From assembly GCA_009692155.1 (NCBI GenBank), contig SHZW01000001.1, forward strand, positions 1 through 64,000: a stretch of 64,000 nt of DNA. The letters run 5' to 3'. Of this stretch, positions 39,904 to 49,559 are shown one piece after another. The notes under the pieces were generated by a model. That model was given only the letters and a program-made list of their open reading frames with translations. It made no database searches and had not been told where the DNA came from. The stretch is from Nitrospiraceae bacterium (GTDB lineage: Bacteria > Nitrospirota > Nitrospiria > Nitrospirales > Nitrospiraceae). The position numbers and the translations under genes are program-made. Each line of letters begins with the position of its first letter. Within the stretch, counting starts at the first letter, position 1.

Positions 39904-41415
39904 TTAACCCTTCTTCCCCAACTCTCGCCTTAGCTCCACCATCGCCAGCGTATCGCGCGCGCAATATTTAAGCAGCGCTTCCCGAATCCTGGCCTTCTCC
40001 ACCCAATCCATCTCATCGAACAGCATCCGGTGATAGGCCCGCGCGGCGATCTCGCCGTCCCGAATTTCCAGATCGCCGTAGCCGAGCGCCGGGACGACTG
40101 CCGGCAGCACGGACTTGATCGAGTAGGATCCTTTGAACGCCGGATGGTAGTAGTGGTCTCTGACCACGTCGAACAGGTCCCACAGCCGGCTCAGCAGCCG
40201 CTGGAGTTCCTGCCGCAACGACGGGAGGGCTTCGGCCAGACGACCGATCACCGACCGTTCGTAGTCCGAGTAGACGCAGATGCTTCCTTCCCGCCCCAGC
40301 GATTCCAGCAGCCGAACGGCCAGCTCCTCGCGCGGATCCTTCTGATCCAGGCAGAGGTAGTGGTCATGTTCGATCCTGCCATCGTCGTATTCCACATGAT
40401 TGGACCATTGGGTGGGAATCACCTGATAGGGCCGCGTCTGCGGAAATCGCGGGATGGCAGGCATGAACGTTTCAAAATCCAGATGGTGAACGGGATAGCG
40501 AACAGTCTTCAGCATGATGGGCAGCTTGGGGCTCACCCATTCGACGTTGTCTTTCACTCGGCGCTGCCCGGTCGTCAAATTAAAGCCGGCAGGAATCTCG
40601 TCGATTGTCTGGATGCCCAATCGTGCAAGCTGCCGGTAAGTCCTGTCCCCTCCCGGCAGATAGTAGACCCAGCGCTCGGGCTTGCCCTTCGTGCAATGGT
40701 CCCAGAACTGGCATTCGTAGGGAGAGAAACAATGTCCGTCCGGCTCAATGACCGGCGGCGCCGTCTCGGCCAGCATGGCTTTCATTTCGTTCAGCTTGTC
40801 CGGCACGTCGGCCAGCCGCGCCTGCACCGGCTCGGTGCAATCCTGAATTCCGAAGAACTCATGCAGGTTAAGCTCGCCGCCTGGATATACGTACTGCGTG
40901 CTGATGTGCATGAGGCAGGATTTCGCCAGGATCACGCCGGCGCCGTTGATGACATAGGTCTGGATGGCAAGATCGGCGAGATGCACGTCCTTGACGCGCG
41001 TGGAGGATTTGACTTCGATCAGCCGCCAGATCGATTCGCCGCTCTCCCCCGTCGAAAGCCGTTCAAGAATGTCCACGCGAATGAAGACGTTCTCGAACAT
41101 GAAGGCCGCCTCAAAGATGGCGGGAACGCTGGGATCGGCCAGCAGCGCCTTCGTATGGGCAATCGCCTCTGCCGCGTGCTTCCGATCGGCCTCGACCAGC
41201 ACACCGCCGGGATACCGCTTCCGGGCTAATTCCCCGATCTCGGTGCCCATGTCGAGGATCGCCTGCGTGATCTCATCCGGCTTGGTGGCCAGCGCCGGCT
41301 GATAAATTTCCAGGAAGAGCCGCTTGTGGCACTGAAGGCCTGAGAGAAACTTTGATTTGGACAGACGGTACGAGACGGTTTCGGATTGAGACAGGCGTTC
41401 CGGCGAGATCAGCAT
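39904..41415 (-). CDS. DUF2779-type protein (RecB-like nuclease/exonuclease fold)
   Basis: LSKSKFLSGLQCHKRLFLE, IEVKSSTRVKD, HHLDFETFMPAIPRFP, CARDTLAMVEL. Confidence 0.85.
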   Translation of the reverse strand: MLISPERLSQSETVSYRLSKSKFLSGLQCHKRLFLEIYQPALATKPDEITQAILDMGTEIGELARKRYPGGVLVEADRKHAAEAIAHTKALLADPSVPAIFEAAFMFENVFIRVDILERLSTGESGESIWRLIEVKSSTRVKDVHLADLAIQTYVINGAGVILAKSCLMHISTQYVYPGGELNLHEFFGIQDCTEPVQARLADVPDKLNEMKAMLAETAPPVIEPDGHCFSPYECQFWDHCTKGKPERWVYYLPGGDRTYRQLARLGIQTIDEIPAGFNLTTGQRRVKDNVEWVSPKLPIMLKTVRYPVHHLDFETFMPAIPRFPQTRPYQVIPTQWSNHVEYDDGRIEHDHYLCLDQKDPREELAVRLLESLGREGSICVYSDYERSVIGRLAEALPSLRQELQRLLSRLWDLFDVVRDHYYHPAFKGSYSIKSVLPAVVPALGYGDLEIRDGEIAARAYHRMLFDEMDWVEKARIREALLKYCARDTLAMVELRRELGKKG

Positions 41416-41488
41416 CTTGCCGAAGCAGAATACACAAGGCCCGCGCAAATAGCTAGACGCGCTGGTGCGGCGCAAGCAACCGGCGCGC

Positions 41489-41965
41489 TCATTGCGATGT
41501 CAGGCGGATTGGATCGGTCGAGAACACGTACCCGCAGGCACCATCGGGCAAGCGAAGCTTGTAGGCGATAAACCCGTTGCCGGCGTGATGCGTAATCACC
41601 TCGCTCGTATCGCCCAGCTTCTTCACCGCCAGTACGCTGTTGACCACAAGACCAGCGGACGATGGGTTGATAGGCACCGGTTTGGCCAGCACGCGAGTCG
41701 TATCCGTGAAGGTCAGGGCCGTGCGAATATCCTTGAGCCGGTTGATGGCCTGCTCCGTGATTTCCTGTTGAGTCAAATCTCTCAGGTCCCGGCCCGGCTC
41801 TTTCGTATTGCAGACCGGCCCCGTCACTGCCAGGCCTCCGATGCCCAACACGATCCCGAGCAACGTCACGACATAGATCGGGCGAACAACCGGTCCTGTT
41901 CTGGGCGGAGGCGCGCTGGGTTCCTCTTCAACTTCTTCCTGGTTCTGCTCGTCCGACTGGCTCAT
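41489..41965 (-). CDS. hypothetical single-TM protein
   Basis: 158 aa, one TM segment YVVTLLGIVLGIGGLAV. Confidence 0.6.
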   Translation of the reverse strand: MSQSDEQNQEEVEEEPSAPPPRTGPVVRPIYVVTLLGIVLGIGGLAVTGPVCNTKEPGRDLRDLTQQEITEQAINRLKDIRTALTFTDTTRVLAKPVPINPSSAGLVVNSVLAVKKLGDTSEVITHHAGNGFIAYKLRLPDGACGYVFSTDPIRLTSQ

Positions 41966-43311
41966 GTGGCCTTTCTCGAGGGCCGCGTGTCTTTCCCTGG
42001 ACCCTTCGTCAGTTCAATACGGACAACCCCTTTCACGTTGGCGCACAAATCGCCGAGCCCTGGCGCGACCAGCCTGAACGGTCCTCCCTTGGATTCAGGC
42101 ATCGGCTGCCCATCCAGTTCATAAACAAGGACACCGTACTCCGCTGCCTGCTTGACCGTCAGGCTGGCGGCGAATTGACCATCCTGCGAATGAAAGGTGA
42201 CATGGTCGGCGCCAACCGCCAGTGCCGGGACCTCAAGAACTCCTTTCACTCTAATGGCTTTCCCTTTCATATTAGGCATGATTGTACCAAGATCTGACAC
42301 CTGATGTTCAGCCGGAAGTTTGGTCAGCGACTCCCGATCCAACGTGACCGGCTGCACGACCGCTCCTTCGATGCGCAGGATTCCTGGACCGCTCTTTTCC
42401 TTTTCCATCACCGCCTTGACCATTGCCGTGAGAGCCTCATTCACCGGCGTTGGAATTCCCAGCTCCCGCCCCTTCTGAACGATGTAGCCGTTGAGCGAGT
42501 CGATCTCGGTCGGCCGGCCGGCCTTCCAATCGTCGTACATGGATGTATGGATGTCCCGGATGGCCTGGGTCGCTTGAATGGTTTTTTCGGCTATATCCGG
42601 CGCGAGAGGGACCTTGAGCGTGGCGGACACCGCCGCCACCTCGCCGACAATCTGACGGATCACGCCCATCATCTCCGGATTGTCCAGCGCCTTGGCCACC
42701 CGGTCGTTGATCAGGACCGTGATCGGATTGAAGACGCAGTTCCAGCACATCTTCTCCCATTTGCTGCGACGGATGTCATCCGATATCCGGCACTGAATGC
42801 CAGCCTGTTTGAACAGATCGGCGATCATCCCAAGCCGTTCACTCTTGTGCCCCATCATTTCACCGATCGCCACCGATCCACCCTTGTAGTGTTCGATCAC
42901 GCCCGGTTCGACGATCTTCGAATAGATAAAGGCCACGCCGCCCACAACGCAATCACGGTGCAGGCGCGCGTGGATGCGGTCCTCCACATCCACCCCGTTC
43001 TGCAAGGTCAGAATGATCGTCTTCGCGGTCAGGACCGGCTCAAGCTGATCCATGACTTCGTCAAGATCGTAAGCTTTGACCGCCAGGATGATGAGATCGG
43101 GGCACACCAATTCGCGTGGATCGGACGCAGCCGGCGGCCGAACAGTCAAGATTCCGCTTGCGCTGCGGAGAATGAGTCCTCGCTCCGTGACGGCCTGCAA
43201 GGTCCGAGGCCGAAGCAGGAAGGATACGTTCGGATTGCCCTTGGCCAGATGGGCGCCGAAGAACCCGCCGACCGACCCGGCGCCGACGATCATGATCTGC
43301 TGCATAACCAC
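41962..43311 (-). CDS. 2-dehydropantoate 2-reductase-like protein with C-terminal oxidoreductase-molybdopterin-like domain
   Basis: IMIVGAGSVGGFFGAHLAKG, KWEKMCWNCVFNPITVL; C-terminus KGVLEVPALAVGADHVTFHSQDGQFAASLTVKQA...VLVYELDGQPMPESKGGPFRLVAPG. Confidence 0.85.
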   Translation of the reverse strand: MVMQQIMIVGAGSVGGFFGAHLAKGNPNVSFLLRPRTLQAVTERGLILRSASGILTVRPPAASDPRELVCPDLIILAVKAYDLDEVMDQLEPVLTAKTIILTLQNGVDVEDRIHARLHRDCVVGGVAFIYSKIVEPGVIEHYKGGSVAIGEMMGHKSERLGMIADLFKQAGIQCRISDDIRRSKWEKMCWNCVFNPITVLINDRVAKALDNPEMMGVIRQIVGEVAAVSATLKVPLAPDIAEKTIQATQAIRDIHTSMYDDWKAGRPTEIDSLNGYIVQKGRELGIPTPVNEALTAMVKAVMEKEKSGPGILRIEGAVVQPVTLDRESLTKLPAEHQVSDLGTIMPNMKGKAIRVKGVLEVPALAVGADHVTFHSQDGQFAASLTVKQAAEYGVLVYELDGQPMPESKGGPFRLVAPGLGDLCANVKGVVRIELTKGPGKDTRPSRKAT

Positions 43312-43317
43312 CTTGGT

Positions 43318-43392
43318 CGCAAAGTCGAAAGTCCGAAAGTCATAAGGTCACGACGTGAAGACTTGCTGACATTACGACTTCGTGACTTTATG
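43318..43392. repeat. 7-8 nt unit inverted repeat element D
   Basis: Left GTCGCAAA GTCGAAA GTCCGAAA GTCATAAG GTCACGAC; right arm revcomp GTCACGAA GTCGTAAT GTCAGCAA GTCTTCAC. Confidence 0.8.
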
Positions 43393-43444
43393 CCCCCTCA
43401 GTTGTGCGCTACTATACCACGCCATCTTGGAAAGCGAGGTCCTC

Positions 43445-44176
43445 ATGGCCGGCATTCTTGAAGTCAAAACACGCCTGGCTGCTGCGCGTTCGGTGACGGT
43501 GCTAACCGGCGCCGGCATCTCGGCCGACAGCGGCGTGCCGACATTTCGTGGCGCAGACGGCCTCTGGCGGAACTTTCGTGCCGAAGACCTGGCCACTCCC
43601 GAAGCGTTCGCGCGCGACCCCCGCCTGGTTTGGGAGTGGTATAACTGGCGGCGCGAACTGATCGCGACCAGGAAGCCGAATCCGGCACACGATACGGTTG
43701 CCGTAATGGAGCGGCGGTTCTCCCGCTTCTGGCTTATTACACAGAACGTGGACGGCCTGCATCGCGATGCCGGCTCCACCAAGCTGTCCGAGATTCACGG
43801 CAACATCTGGACGGTCCGTTGCACCGCTTGCGGCCGGACGGAAGTTAACCGCCAGGTGCCGATTCCCATCCTGCCGACCTGCACCATCTGCCACAAGCTG
43901 GTGCGGCCGCATATCGTGTGGTTCGGAGAATCGCTGGCCACTGAAGACCTGGCAAAGAGCTACGAGGCACTCGAATCCTGCGACGTGTTGCTGATCATCG
44001 GCACCTCCGGCATCGTCTATCCCGCCGCATCGTTTGCACCGGTCGCCAAGTCGGCCGGCGCCTTCGTCGTCGAGATCAATCTGGACACCACACCGGGTTC
44101 CGACGCCGTGGACGTATCCTTACAAGGCCACGCGAAGGATGTGGTGCCGGAGCTACTCTGCGACAGGCCTGTCTAA
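43445..44176 (+). CDS. SIR2-family NAD-dependent protein deacylase
   Basis: VLTGAGISADSGVPTFRG, TQNVDGLHRDAG, CxxC pairs, RPHIVWFGES. Confidence 0.96.
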   Translation: MAGILEVKTRLAAARSVTVLTGAGISADSGVPTFRGADGLWRNFRAEDLATPEAFARDPRLVWEWYNWRRELIATRKPNPAHDTVAVMERRFSRFWLITQNVDGLHRDAGSTKLSEIHGNIWTVRCTACGRTEVNRQVPIPILPTCTICHKLVRPHIVWFGESLATEDLAKSYEALESCDVLLIIGTSGIVYPAASFAPVAKSAGAFVVEINLDTTPGSDAVDVSLQGHAKDVVPELLCDRPV

Positions 44177-44382
44177 ATGGTGCCGGCCGTGCGTTCCCGA
44201 TAGCGATGCGGTCGATCGGTGAGAAAACGGGCAAATTCCGTGGCCCCGCGCATGCGCTGGGTGATCGTATTCTGGGTCATCTGCTCGTTTCTGAGATGTT
44301 GCTCAAATTTCCTGAGAGTCTGGCTGATGAACTCCTCAAAAATCGATTTATCAAATGGCAGTTTCATAGCTCCCCCTTGCAT
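44173..44382 (-). CDS. small hypothetical protein
   Basis: 69 aa; MKLPFDKSIFEEFISQTLRKFEQHL. Confidence 0.5.
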   Translation of the reverse strand: MQGGAMKLPFDKSIFEEFISQTLRKFEQHLRNEQMTQNTITQRMRGATEFARFLTDRPHRYRERTAGTI

Positions 44383-44388
44383 CCACCC

Positions 44389-45108
44389 TCAGAGACCGGC
44401 AATCAATTTTGGCAATCCATCCAGCGTGCGGATCGCGGGCACTGACGCTGCAGACCGGATATCCGACTCGCGACTGACCAGTACCGCCGCGAGACCCGCC
44501 CTCCTTGCTCCCTCGACATCGTCCCGCAGGCTGTCTCCCACGTGCGCGGCGTCGTCCGGATCCATCGCATGTTTGTCGAGCGCAAGCTGAAAAATCTTGA
44601 GCGCCGGCTTGGCGGCATGGGCCAGGCTCGAAATCGTAATCGTATCGAAGAGAGCGGCAAGGCCCAGTCCGCGCAGCACGTTGAACAGCCGCGAGTCGAA
44701 GTTTGAAATAATTCCAAGCTCGTATCCCTGCTCCTTCAGCCCCTTCAGCACCCCTATGGTTTCCGGGTAGAGTGTCCAGCAGGACGGCCCGCCGAATGCG
44801 TCGAAGACGTCGTCGAAATAGTCGTCGAATCGCTCGAACATCCCGACGCGATACCAGACGTTATGGACGACATCAAACCACCAGAGCCGCTCGCACCGCT
44901 TGATCTCTTTCGGGTCGCTCACGGCAAACACCGGCGGCGGCGCATCGGCAAAAGCGCGCACAAACGCCGCCTTGACCGAACTCAACAGTTTCGGCGTTTT
45001 CTTGACGCCATACTTCTCCGCATGGGTCAGGTAGATGTCCGCGACAGACCCCTTCACATGAAAGAGCGTCCCGGCCGCGTCGAAAAAGATGACCTTGATC
45101 CTGCTCAT
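44389..45108 (-). CDS. HAD-superfamily hydrolase
   Basis: IFFDAAGTLF, ISNFDSR, HVGDSLRDDVEGARRAG. Confidence 0.92.
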   Translation of the reverse strand: MSRIKVIFFDAAGTLFHVKGSVADIYLTHAEKYGVKKTPKLLSSVKAAFVRAFADAPPPVFAVSDPKEIKRCERLWWFDVVHNVWYRVGMFERFDDYFDDVFDAFGGPSCWTLYPETIGVLKGLKEQGYELGIISNFDSRLFNVLRGLGLAALFDTITISSLAHAAKPALKIFQLALDKHAMDPDDAAHVGDSLRDDVEGARRAGLAAVLVSRESDIRSAASVPAIRTLDGLPKLIAGL

Positions 45109-45554
45109 GACCGCAACCGATCGATCCCTTCCTTGCAATACCCGAGCGGCAGCCAGCGGCACTGCCCGCAGATAGCCGGCAAGTCGCTCCCCTTGATCGA
45201 GGCACGAATGCGATCCAGCACGTCACGCCAGCGCACCACGCTGCCTGCTGCGAGTCCCAACCGCTTCAAAACGTGCCGATCCTGCATCTGCATCCCCGCT
45301 TCCGACCCCTTGCCGTTCAGCGTGCAGCCGGCAGGCGCCCGATGCGGGCAAGCCCCGCAGACCGCATCGGGTTCTTCCACCAGTTCGACGGAATGATCGG
45401 GATTCTCAGCCAGGCTTCGATGAATGGCGGTCAGGTTGTCGGTAAAACCAGGGCTGTAGCCTTCCCCGCGAAAGCCCTGCAGGCATAGCAGCGTATGCCC
45501 GCGCAATCGAATAGCTGATGGTGGACGGGTGCCGTTCATAGGCACACCCCGCAT
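45105..45554 (-). CDS. DUF1284-type Cys-rich protein
   Basis: LRGHTLLCLQGFRGEGYSPGF, CGACPHRAPAGC, CGQCRWLPLGYC. Confidence 0.85.
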   Translation of the reverse strand: MRGVPMNGTRPPSAIRLRGHTLLCLQGFRGEGYSPGFTDNLTAIHRSLAENPDHSVELVEEPDAVCGACPHRAPAGCTLNGKGSEAGMQMQDRHVLKRLGLAAGSVVRWRDVLDRIRASIKGSDLPAICGQCRWLPLGYCKEGIDRLRS

Positions 45555-45598
45555 TGAAAGGAGGATGGATGATCGATCTCCCGTCTGAACGGGAGCGA

Positions 45599-45730
45599 CT
45601 ACTTCCGTTTCGCTTTTGCCGCAGCGGCCTTCGCTTCCGTTCGCCGTTTTTGGACCAGCGCTTTCATGCGCCGGACGTTCTTGCGGTGTTTCAACTTCAA
45701 CTTGCGTCGTTTCATGTGACTCCGCGGCAT
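45599..45730 (-). CDS. very small basic protein (possibly ribosome-associated, mS38/COX24-like)
   Basis: MPRSHMKRRKLKLKHRKNVRRMKALVQKRRTEAKAAAAKAKRK; absent from ORF track. Confidence 0.55.
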   Translation of the reverse strand: MPRSHMKRRKLKLKHRKNVRRMKALVQKRRTEAKAAAAKAKRK

Positions 45731-45775
45731 ATCTCAGTCCTTTCTATATGCGAGTTGAGTACGGACCGCACGATG

Positions 45776-45868
45776 TATAGCACACTAGCCAGGCTATGGG
45801 CGATAGGGAAGTCGCCTAATTTTCTCTCCAACCCATAGCCTATCACCTATTGCCTCTCGCCTGCGCAA
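45776..45868. repeat. heptad-unit inverted repeat element E
   Basis: Left GCTATGG GCGATAG GGAAGTC; right arm revcomp GCGAGAG GCAATAG GTGATAG GCTATGG. Confidence 0.7.
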
Positions 45869-45933
45869 TGCGCCGCCTTGCGAGGCGAAAGTTCGCGTGT
45901 TACGATGCGCGCCAACTTTCACCTCAGGCGAAC

Positions 45934-48690
45934 ATGTCCGGCAAACAACTGGAAAAAATCTACGAGCCGAAACAGGTCGAAGACCGGTGGTACCGGCACT
46001 GGGTCGAGAAGGGCTATTTTCACGCTCCGCTCGCCCATCCCGGCGAGCCCTATACGATTGTCATCCCGCCGCCGAACGTGACCGGCTCGCTCCACATCGG
46101 CCACGCGCTGAACAACACCCTGCAAGACATCCTGATCCGATGGCGCCGGATGCAGGGCCGCAATGCCCTCTGGGTCCCCGGCATGGATCATGCCGGCATC
46201 GCGACGCAGAACGTCGTCGAACGCCAACTCTCGACCGAGGGTTCTTCGCGCGAACAACTTGGACGCGAGAAATTCATCGAGCGGGTCTGGGCGTGGAAAG
46301 GACAATCCGGCGGCACGATCATTCAGCAGCTCAAGCGGCTCGGCGCGTCATGTGATTGGAGCCGCGAACGCTTCACAATGGACGAGGGACTCTCGAAAGC
46401 CGTCCGCGAGGTGTTCGTCCGGCTCCACGAAGACGGACTCATCTATCGCGGCGAGCGGCTGATTAACTGGTGCCCGCGCTGCCTGACTGCCCTGTCAGAC
46501 ATCGAGGTCGAGCATGAAGACACGAAGGGCAAGATGTACCACATCAGCTATCCACTGGCGGATGATCCGAATACGGCTCTGACCGTCGCCACGACGCGGC
46601 CCGAGACAATGCTGGGCGACACGGCCGTCGCCGTCCATCCGGAGGATCCCCGCTATCGGCATCTAATAGGCAAAAAGGTCCGCCTGCCGCTGACCACGCG
46701 CGAAATTCCCATCGTGGGGGATTCGATCCTGGTGGACCTGGAATTCGGCACCGGCGCAGTCAAGATCACCCCGGCGCACGACTTCAACGACTTCGAAGCC
46801 GGCGAGCGGCACAAGCTGCCACGCCTGACGATCTTCAATCATCTCGCGCAACTCGACCCGAAGGGCCTCAAGGCCGCCGAGGTTGAAGAAACCGTCACAA
46901 GCGAGATTCAAAACCTGCCCGTCAGCAAGGCCAGGTCGAAAGTCGAGCAGGCCCTCAAAGCGCGCGACCTGCTGGTCAAAACTGAAGATCACAAGATGGC
47001 GCTCGGCAAATGTTACCGCTGCAAGACAGTCGTGGAGCCGTACCTCTCCCCGCAATGGTTCGTCAAAATCAAACCGTTGGCCGAGCCGGCCATCAAAGCC
47101 GTCGAAGACGGGCGAATCCGGATCGTCCCCGAGAGCTGGACGAACAATTATCTTGGGTGGATGCGGGATATTAAGGATTGGTGCATCTCCCGCCAGATCT
47201 GGTGGGGCCACCGGATTCCGGCCTGGTATTGCACGTCGTGCAACCGCGCGGCGATGGTGGAAGCCGCCTCCTCGACTTCGTCGCAGCGCGCCTACACCTT
47301 TCTGGCCACGGCTCAACCGATGGTCGGACGCACGGCGCCGGCACAATGCCCGGCTTGCCAGCAGAAGGATTTTATCCAGGACCCGGACGTGCTCGACACC
47401 TGGTTCTCGTCCGCCCTCTGGCCCTTCTCCACGCTCGGCTGGCCGGAGCAGACACCGGACCTGAAAAAATTCTACCCGACTTCAACGCTGGTCACCGGCC
47501 TCGACATTCTGTTCTTCTGGGTTGCCCGCATGATCATGATGGGGCTCAAATTCATGGGCGACGTCCCGTTCCGAGACGTCTACATCCATGCCCTGGTCCG
47601 CGACGCAGAAGGCCAGAAGATGAGCAAGTCCAAGGGCAACGTCGTCGATCCCCTCCACGTCATGGAGCAATACGGGACCGATGCGCTGCGCTTTACCCTG
47701 GCTGCCATGGCCTCGCCGGGCCGCGACATCAAACTGGCCGAGGAACGGATCGAAGGCTACCGCAACTTCGCCAATAAAATCTGGAACGCGGCGAGATTCA
47801 TCCTCATGAACCTCGATGGCCCGCGTGAAGCGGTTTCTCCGAAGGATCGCCCCTTTGCCGACCGCTGGATTCTCAGCCGTCTGAATCGAACGATCCGGGA
47901 AGTCACCGCTTCGCTCGAGCAATACCGGTTTGATCAGGCTTCAAGCCATCTCTATCAATTCATCTGGCACGAGTACTGCGACTGGTATCTGGAGCTGATC
48001 AAGCCCGCGTTACAGAACAAGGATTCTGTCGAGGCCACACGAACCAGGCAGACGCTTGTGGAAACATTCGAAACCGTACAACGGCTGCTGCACCCCTTCA
48101 TGCCGTTTATCAGCGAGGAAATCTGGCAGACGCTGCCCCACGAAGGAGAGAGTATCGTCACGCAGCGATACCCCGCGCCCACACCAGACTGGGATTCCAA
48201 GGAAACGGAGACAGAATTCGCCACAGTGGAGCGGTTCGTCAGCACGGCGCGAACCGGGCGGTCCCTGCTGAATGTCCTGCCTGGAAAGGCTCTCACCCTC
48301 TTTGGCACGGCAAGAGATCCCGAGCAATGGACCACGTTGGTGAACCGCCAGTCCTATGCGGCCCACCTGAGTAAGGGGACCATCACGGCCGACAAGGCAC
48401 CGGACAAGTGGGGTGCGCGCGTCCTGCGTTTGCCCGCCGAAGGCCTGATCGTGGGCATTCAAGTCGAGCAGGACGTGGACCTTCGGGACGCGCTGGTGCG
48501 GATTTCAAAACAGAAGCAGGAACTGTCGAAGGAATGCGAACGGATGGAAGCCAAACTCTCCAACAGGGAATTCATGGCCAAGGCGCCGGAGGATGTCGTC
48601 GCGGAATGGCGACAACGCATCGTCACGCTCAAGCGGGAGTCGGACCTGCTCGCCGATAGCGAACGGCAGCTGCAAGAGATGACGGCATGA
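45934..48690 (+). CDS. valS: valyl-tRNA synthetase
   Basis: PPPNVTGSLHIGHALNNTLQD (HIGH), KMSKSKGNVVDP (KMSKS), C-terminal coiled coil. Confidence 0.98.
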   Translation: MSGKQLEKIYEPKQVEDRWYRHWVEKGYFHAPLAHPGEPYTIVIPPPNVTGSLHIGHALNNTLQDILIRWRRMQGRNALWVPGMDHAGIATQNVVERQLSTEGSSREQLGREKFIERVWAWKGQSGGTIIQQLKRLGASCDWSRERFTMDEGLSKAVREVFVRLHEDGLIYRGERLINWCPRCLTALSDIEVEHEDTKGKMYHISYPLADDPNTALTVATTRPETMLGDTAVAVHPEDPRYRHLIGKKVRLPLTTREIPIVGDSILVDLEFGTGAVKITPAHDFNDFEAGERHKLPRLTIFNHLAQLDPKGLKAAEVEETVTSEIQNLPVSKARSKVEQALKARDLLVKTEDHKMALGKCYRCKTVVEPYLSPQWFVKIKPLAEPAIKAVEDGRIRIVPESWTNNYLGWMRDIKDWCISRQIWWGHRIPAWYCTSCNRAAMVEAASSTSSQRAYTFLATAQPMVGRTAPAQCPACQQKDFIQDPDVLDTWFSSALWPFSTLGWPEQTPDLKKFYPTSTLVTGLDILFFWVARMIMMGLKFMGDVPFRDVYIHALVRDAEGQKMSKSKGNVVDPLHVMEQYGTDALRFTLAAMASPGRDIKLAEERIEGYRNFANKIWNAARFILMNLDGPREAVSPKDRPFADRWILSRLNRTIREVTASLEQYRFDQASSHLYQFIWHEYCDWYLELIKPALQNKDSVEATRTRQTLVETFETVQRLLHPFMPFISEEIWQTLPHEGESIVTQRYPAPTPDWDSKETETEFATVERFVSTARTGRSLLNVLPGKALTLFGTARDPEQWTTLVNRQSYAAHLSKGTITADKAPDKWGARVLRLPAEGLIVGIQVEQDVDLRDALVRISKQKQELSKECERMEAKLSNREFMAKAPEDVVAEWRQRIVTLKRESDLLADSERQLQEMTA

Positions 48691-49559
48691 CACCTGTCCC
48701 TACCCGGCAGATTCGCACGGCCGTCACAATCGCTCTCGCCGAAGATATCGACCACGGTGACGTGACGACCTCGGCCCTCTTTCCCAAACCGATCCGTGCC
48801 CGCGGGACCATCGTCGCCCATCAGACAATCACGGTCGCCGGCATCGCTGCCGCCAAACAAACGTTTCATGCCGTGGATGCCTCGCTCACGATCGTCCGTG
48901 CCGTCAAAGACGGCACGCGAGTGAAACGTGACCGTCCAGTCATAATCGTCGAAGGCGACGCACGGTCATTGCTGACGGCCGAACGAATCGCGCTCAACTT
49001 TCTTCAGCGCCTCTCCGGCATCGCGACCCTCACCGCCAGGTTTTGCAAAGCGGTGCGAGGCCGCCGCGTCAAGATCCTCGATACGCGGAAGACCACGCCC
49101 GGCCTGCGCGCATTGGAAAAATGGGCCGTCACACTCGGAGGTGGGCACAATCACCGTCACTCGCTGGGCGATGGCGTGCTGATCAAGGACAACCACCTTG
49201 AACTGATCGGCCACGATGTGGCGTCCGCCTGCCGTCTCGCAAGAAAGCGGGTCCCGCGCGGGCTGAAGATCGAAGTGGAAGCCAGGACTCTCGGCGAAGT
49301 CCGTGCCGCGCTCGACGGCAAGGCTGACATCATTCTGTTGGACAACATGACCGTGCCGGATATCAGACGGGCCATCAGACTGATCAAACAGCGCGCGACA
49401 ATCGAGGTGTCCGGCGGTGTGACGCTGGCGAATGTTCGGAAGCTCGCCACGGCAGGGCCCGATAGAATTTCGATCGGCGCCCTGACCCATTCTGCGCCGG
49501 CCGCCGATTTGAGCATGGATATCGTGCCGATCCGGCGGCGCACTGGTCGTAAACAATAA
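48687..49559 (+). CDS. nadC: nicotinate-nucleotide pyrophosphorylase (carboxylating)
   Basis: EDIDHGDVTTSALFP, LDTRKTTPGLRALEKWAVTLGGGHNHR. Confidence 0.97.
   Translation: MTPVPTRQIRTAVTIALAEDIDHGDVTTSALFPKPIRARGTIVAHQTITVAGIAAAKQTFHAVDASLTIVRAVKDGTRVKRDRPVIIVEGDARSLLTAERIALNFLQRLSGIATLTARFCKAVRGRRVKILDTRKTTPGLRALEKWAVTLGGGHNHRHSLGDGVLIKDNHLELIGHDVASACRLARKRVPRGLKIEVEARTLGEVRAALDGKADIILLDNMTVPDIRRAIRLIKQRATIEVSGGVTLANVRKLATAGPDRISIGALTHSAPAADLSMDIVPIRRRTGRKQ

Noticed and set aside
40030-41229. 399-aa plus-strand ORF antisense to the DUF2779 gene
   Set aside because: Composition and position typical of antisense shadow; the minus-strand protein has clear motifs.
42304-43461. 385-aa plus-strand ORF antisense to the PanE fusion
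   Set aside because: Shadow ORF.
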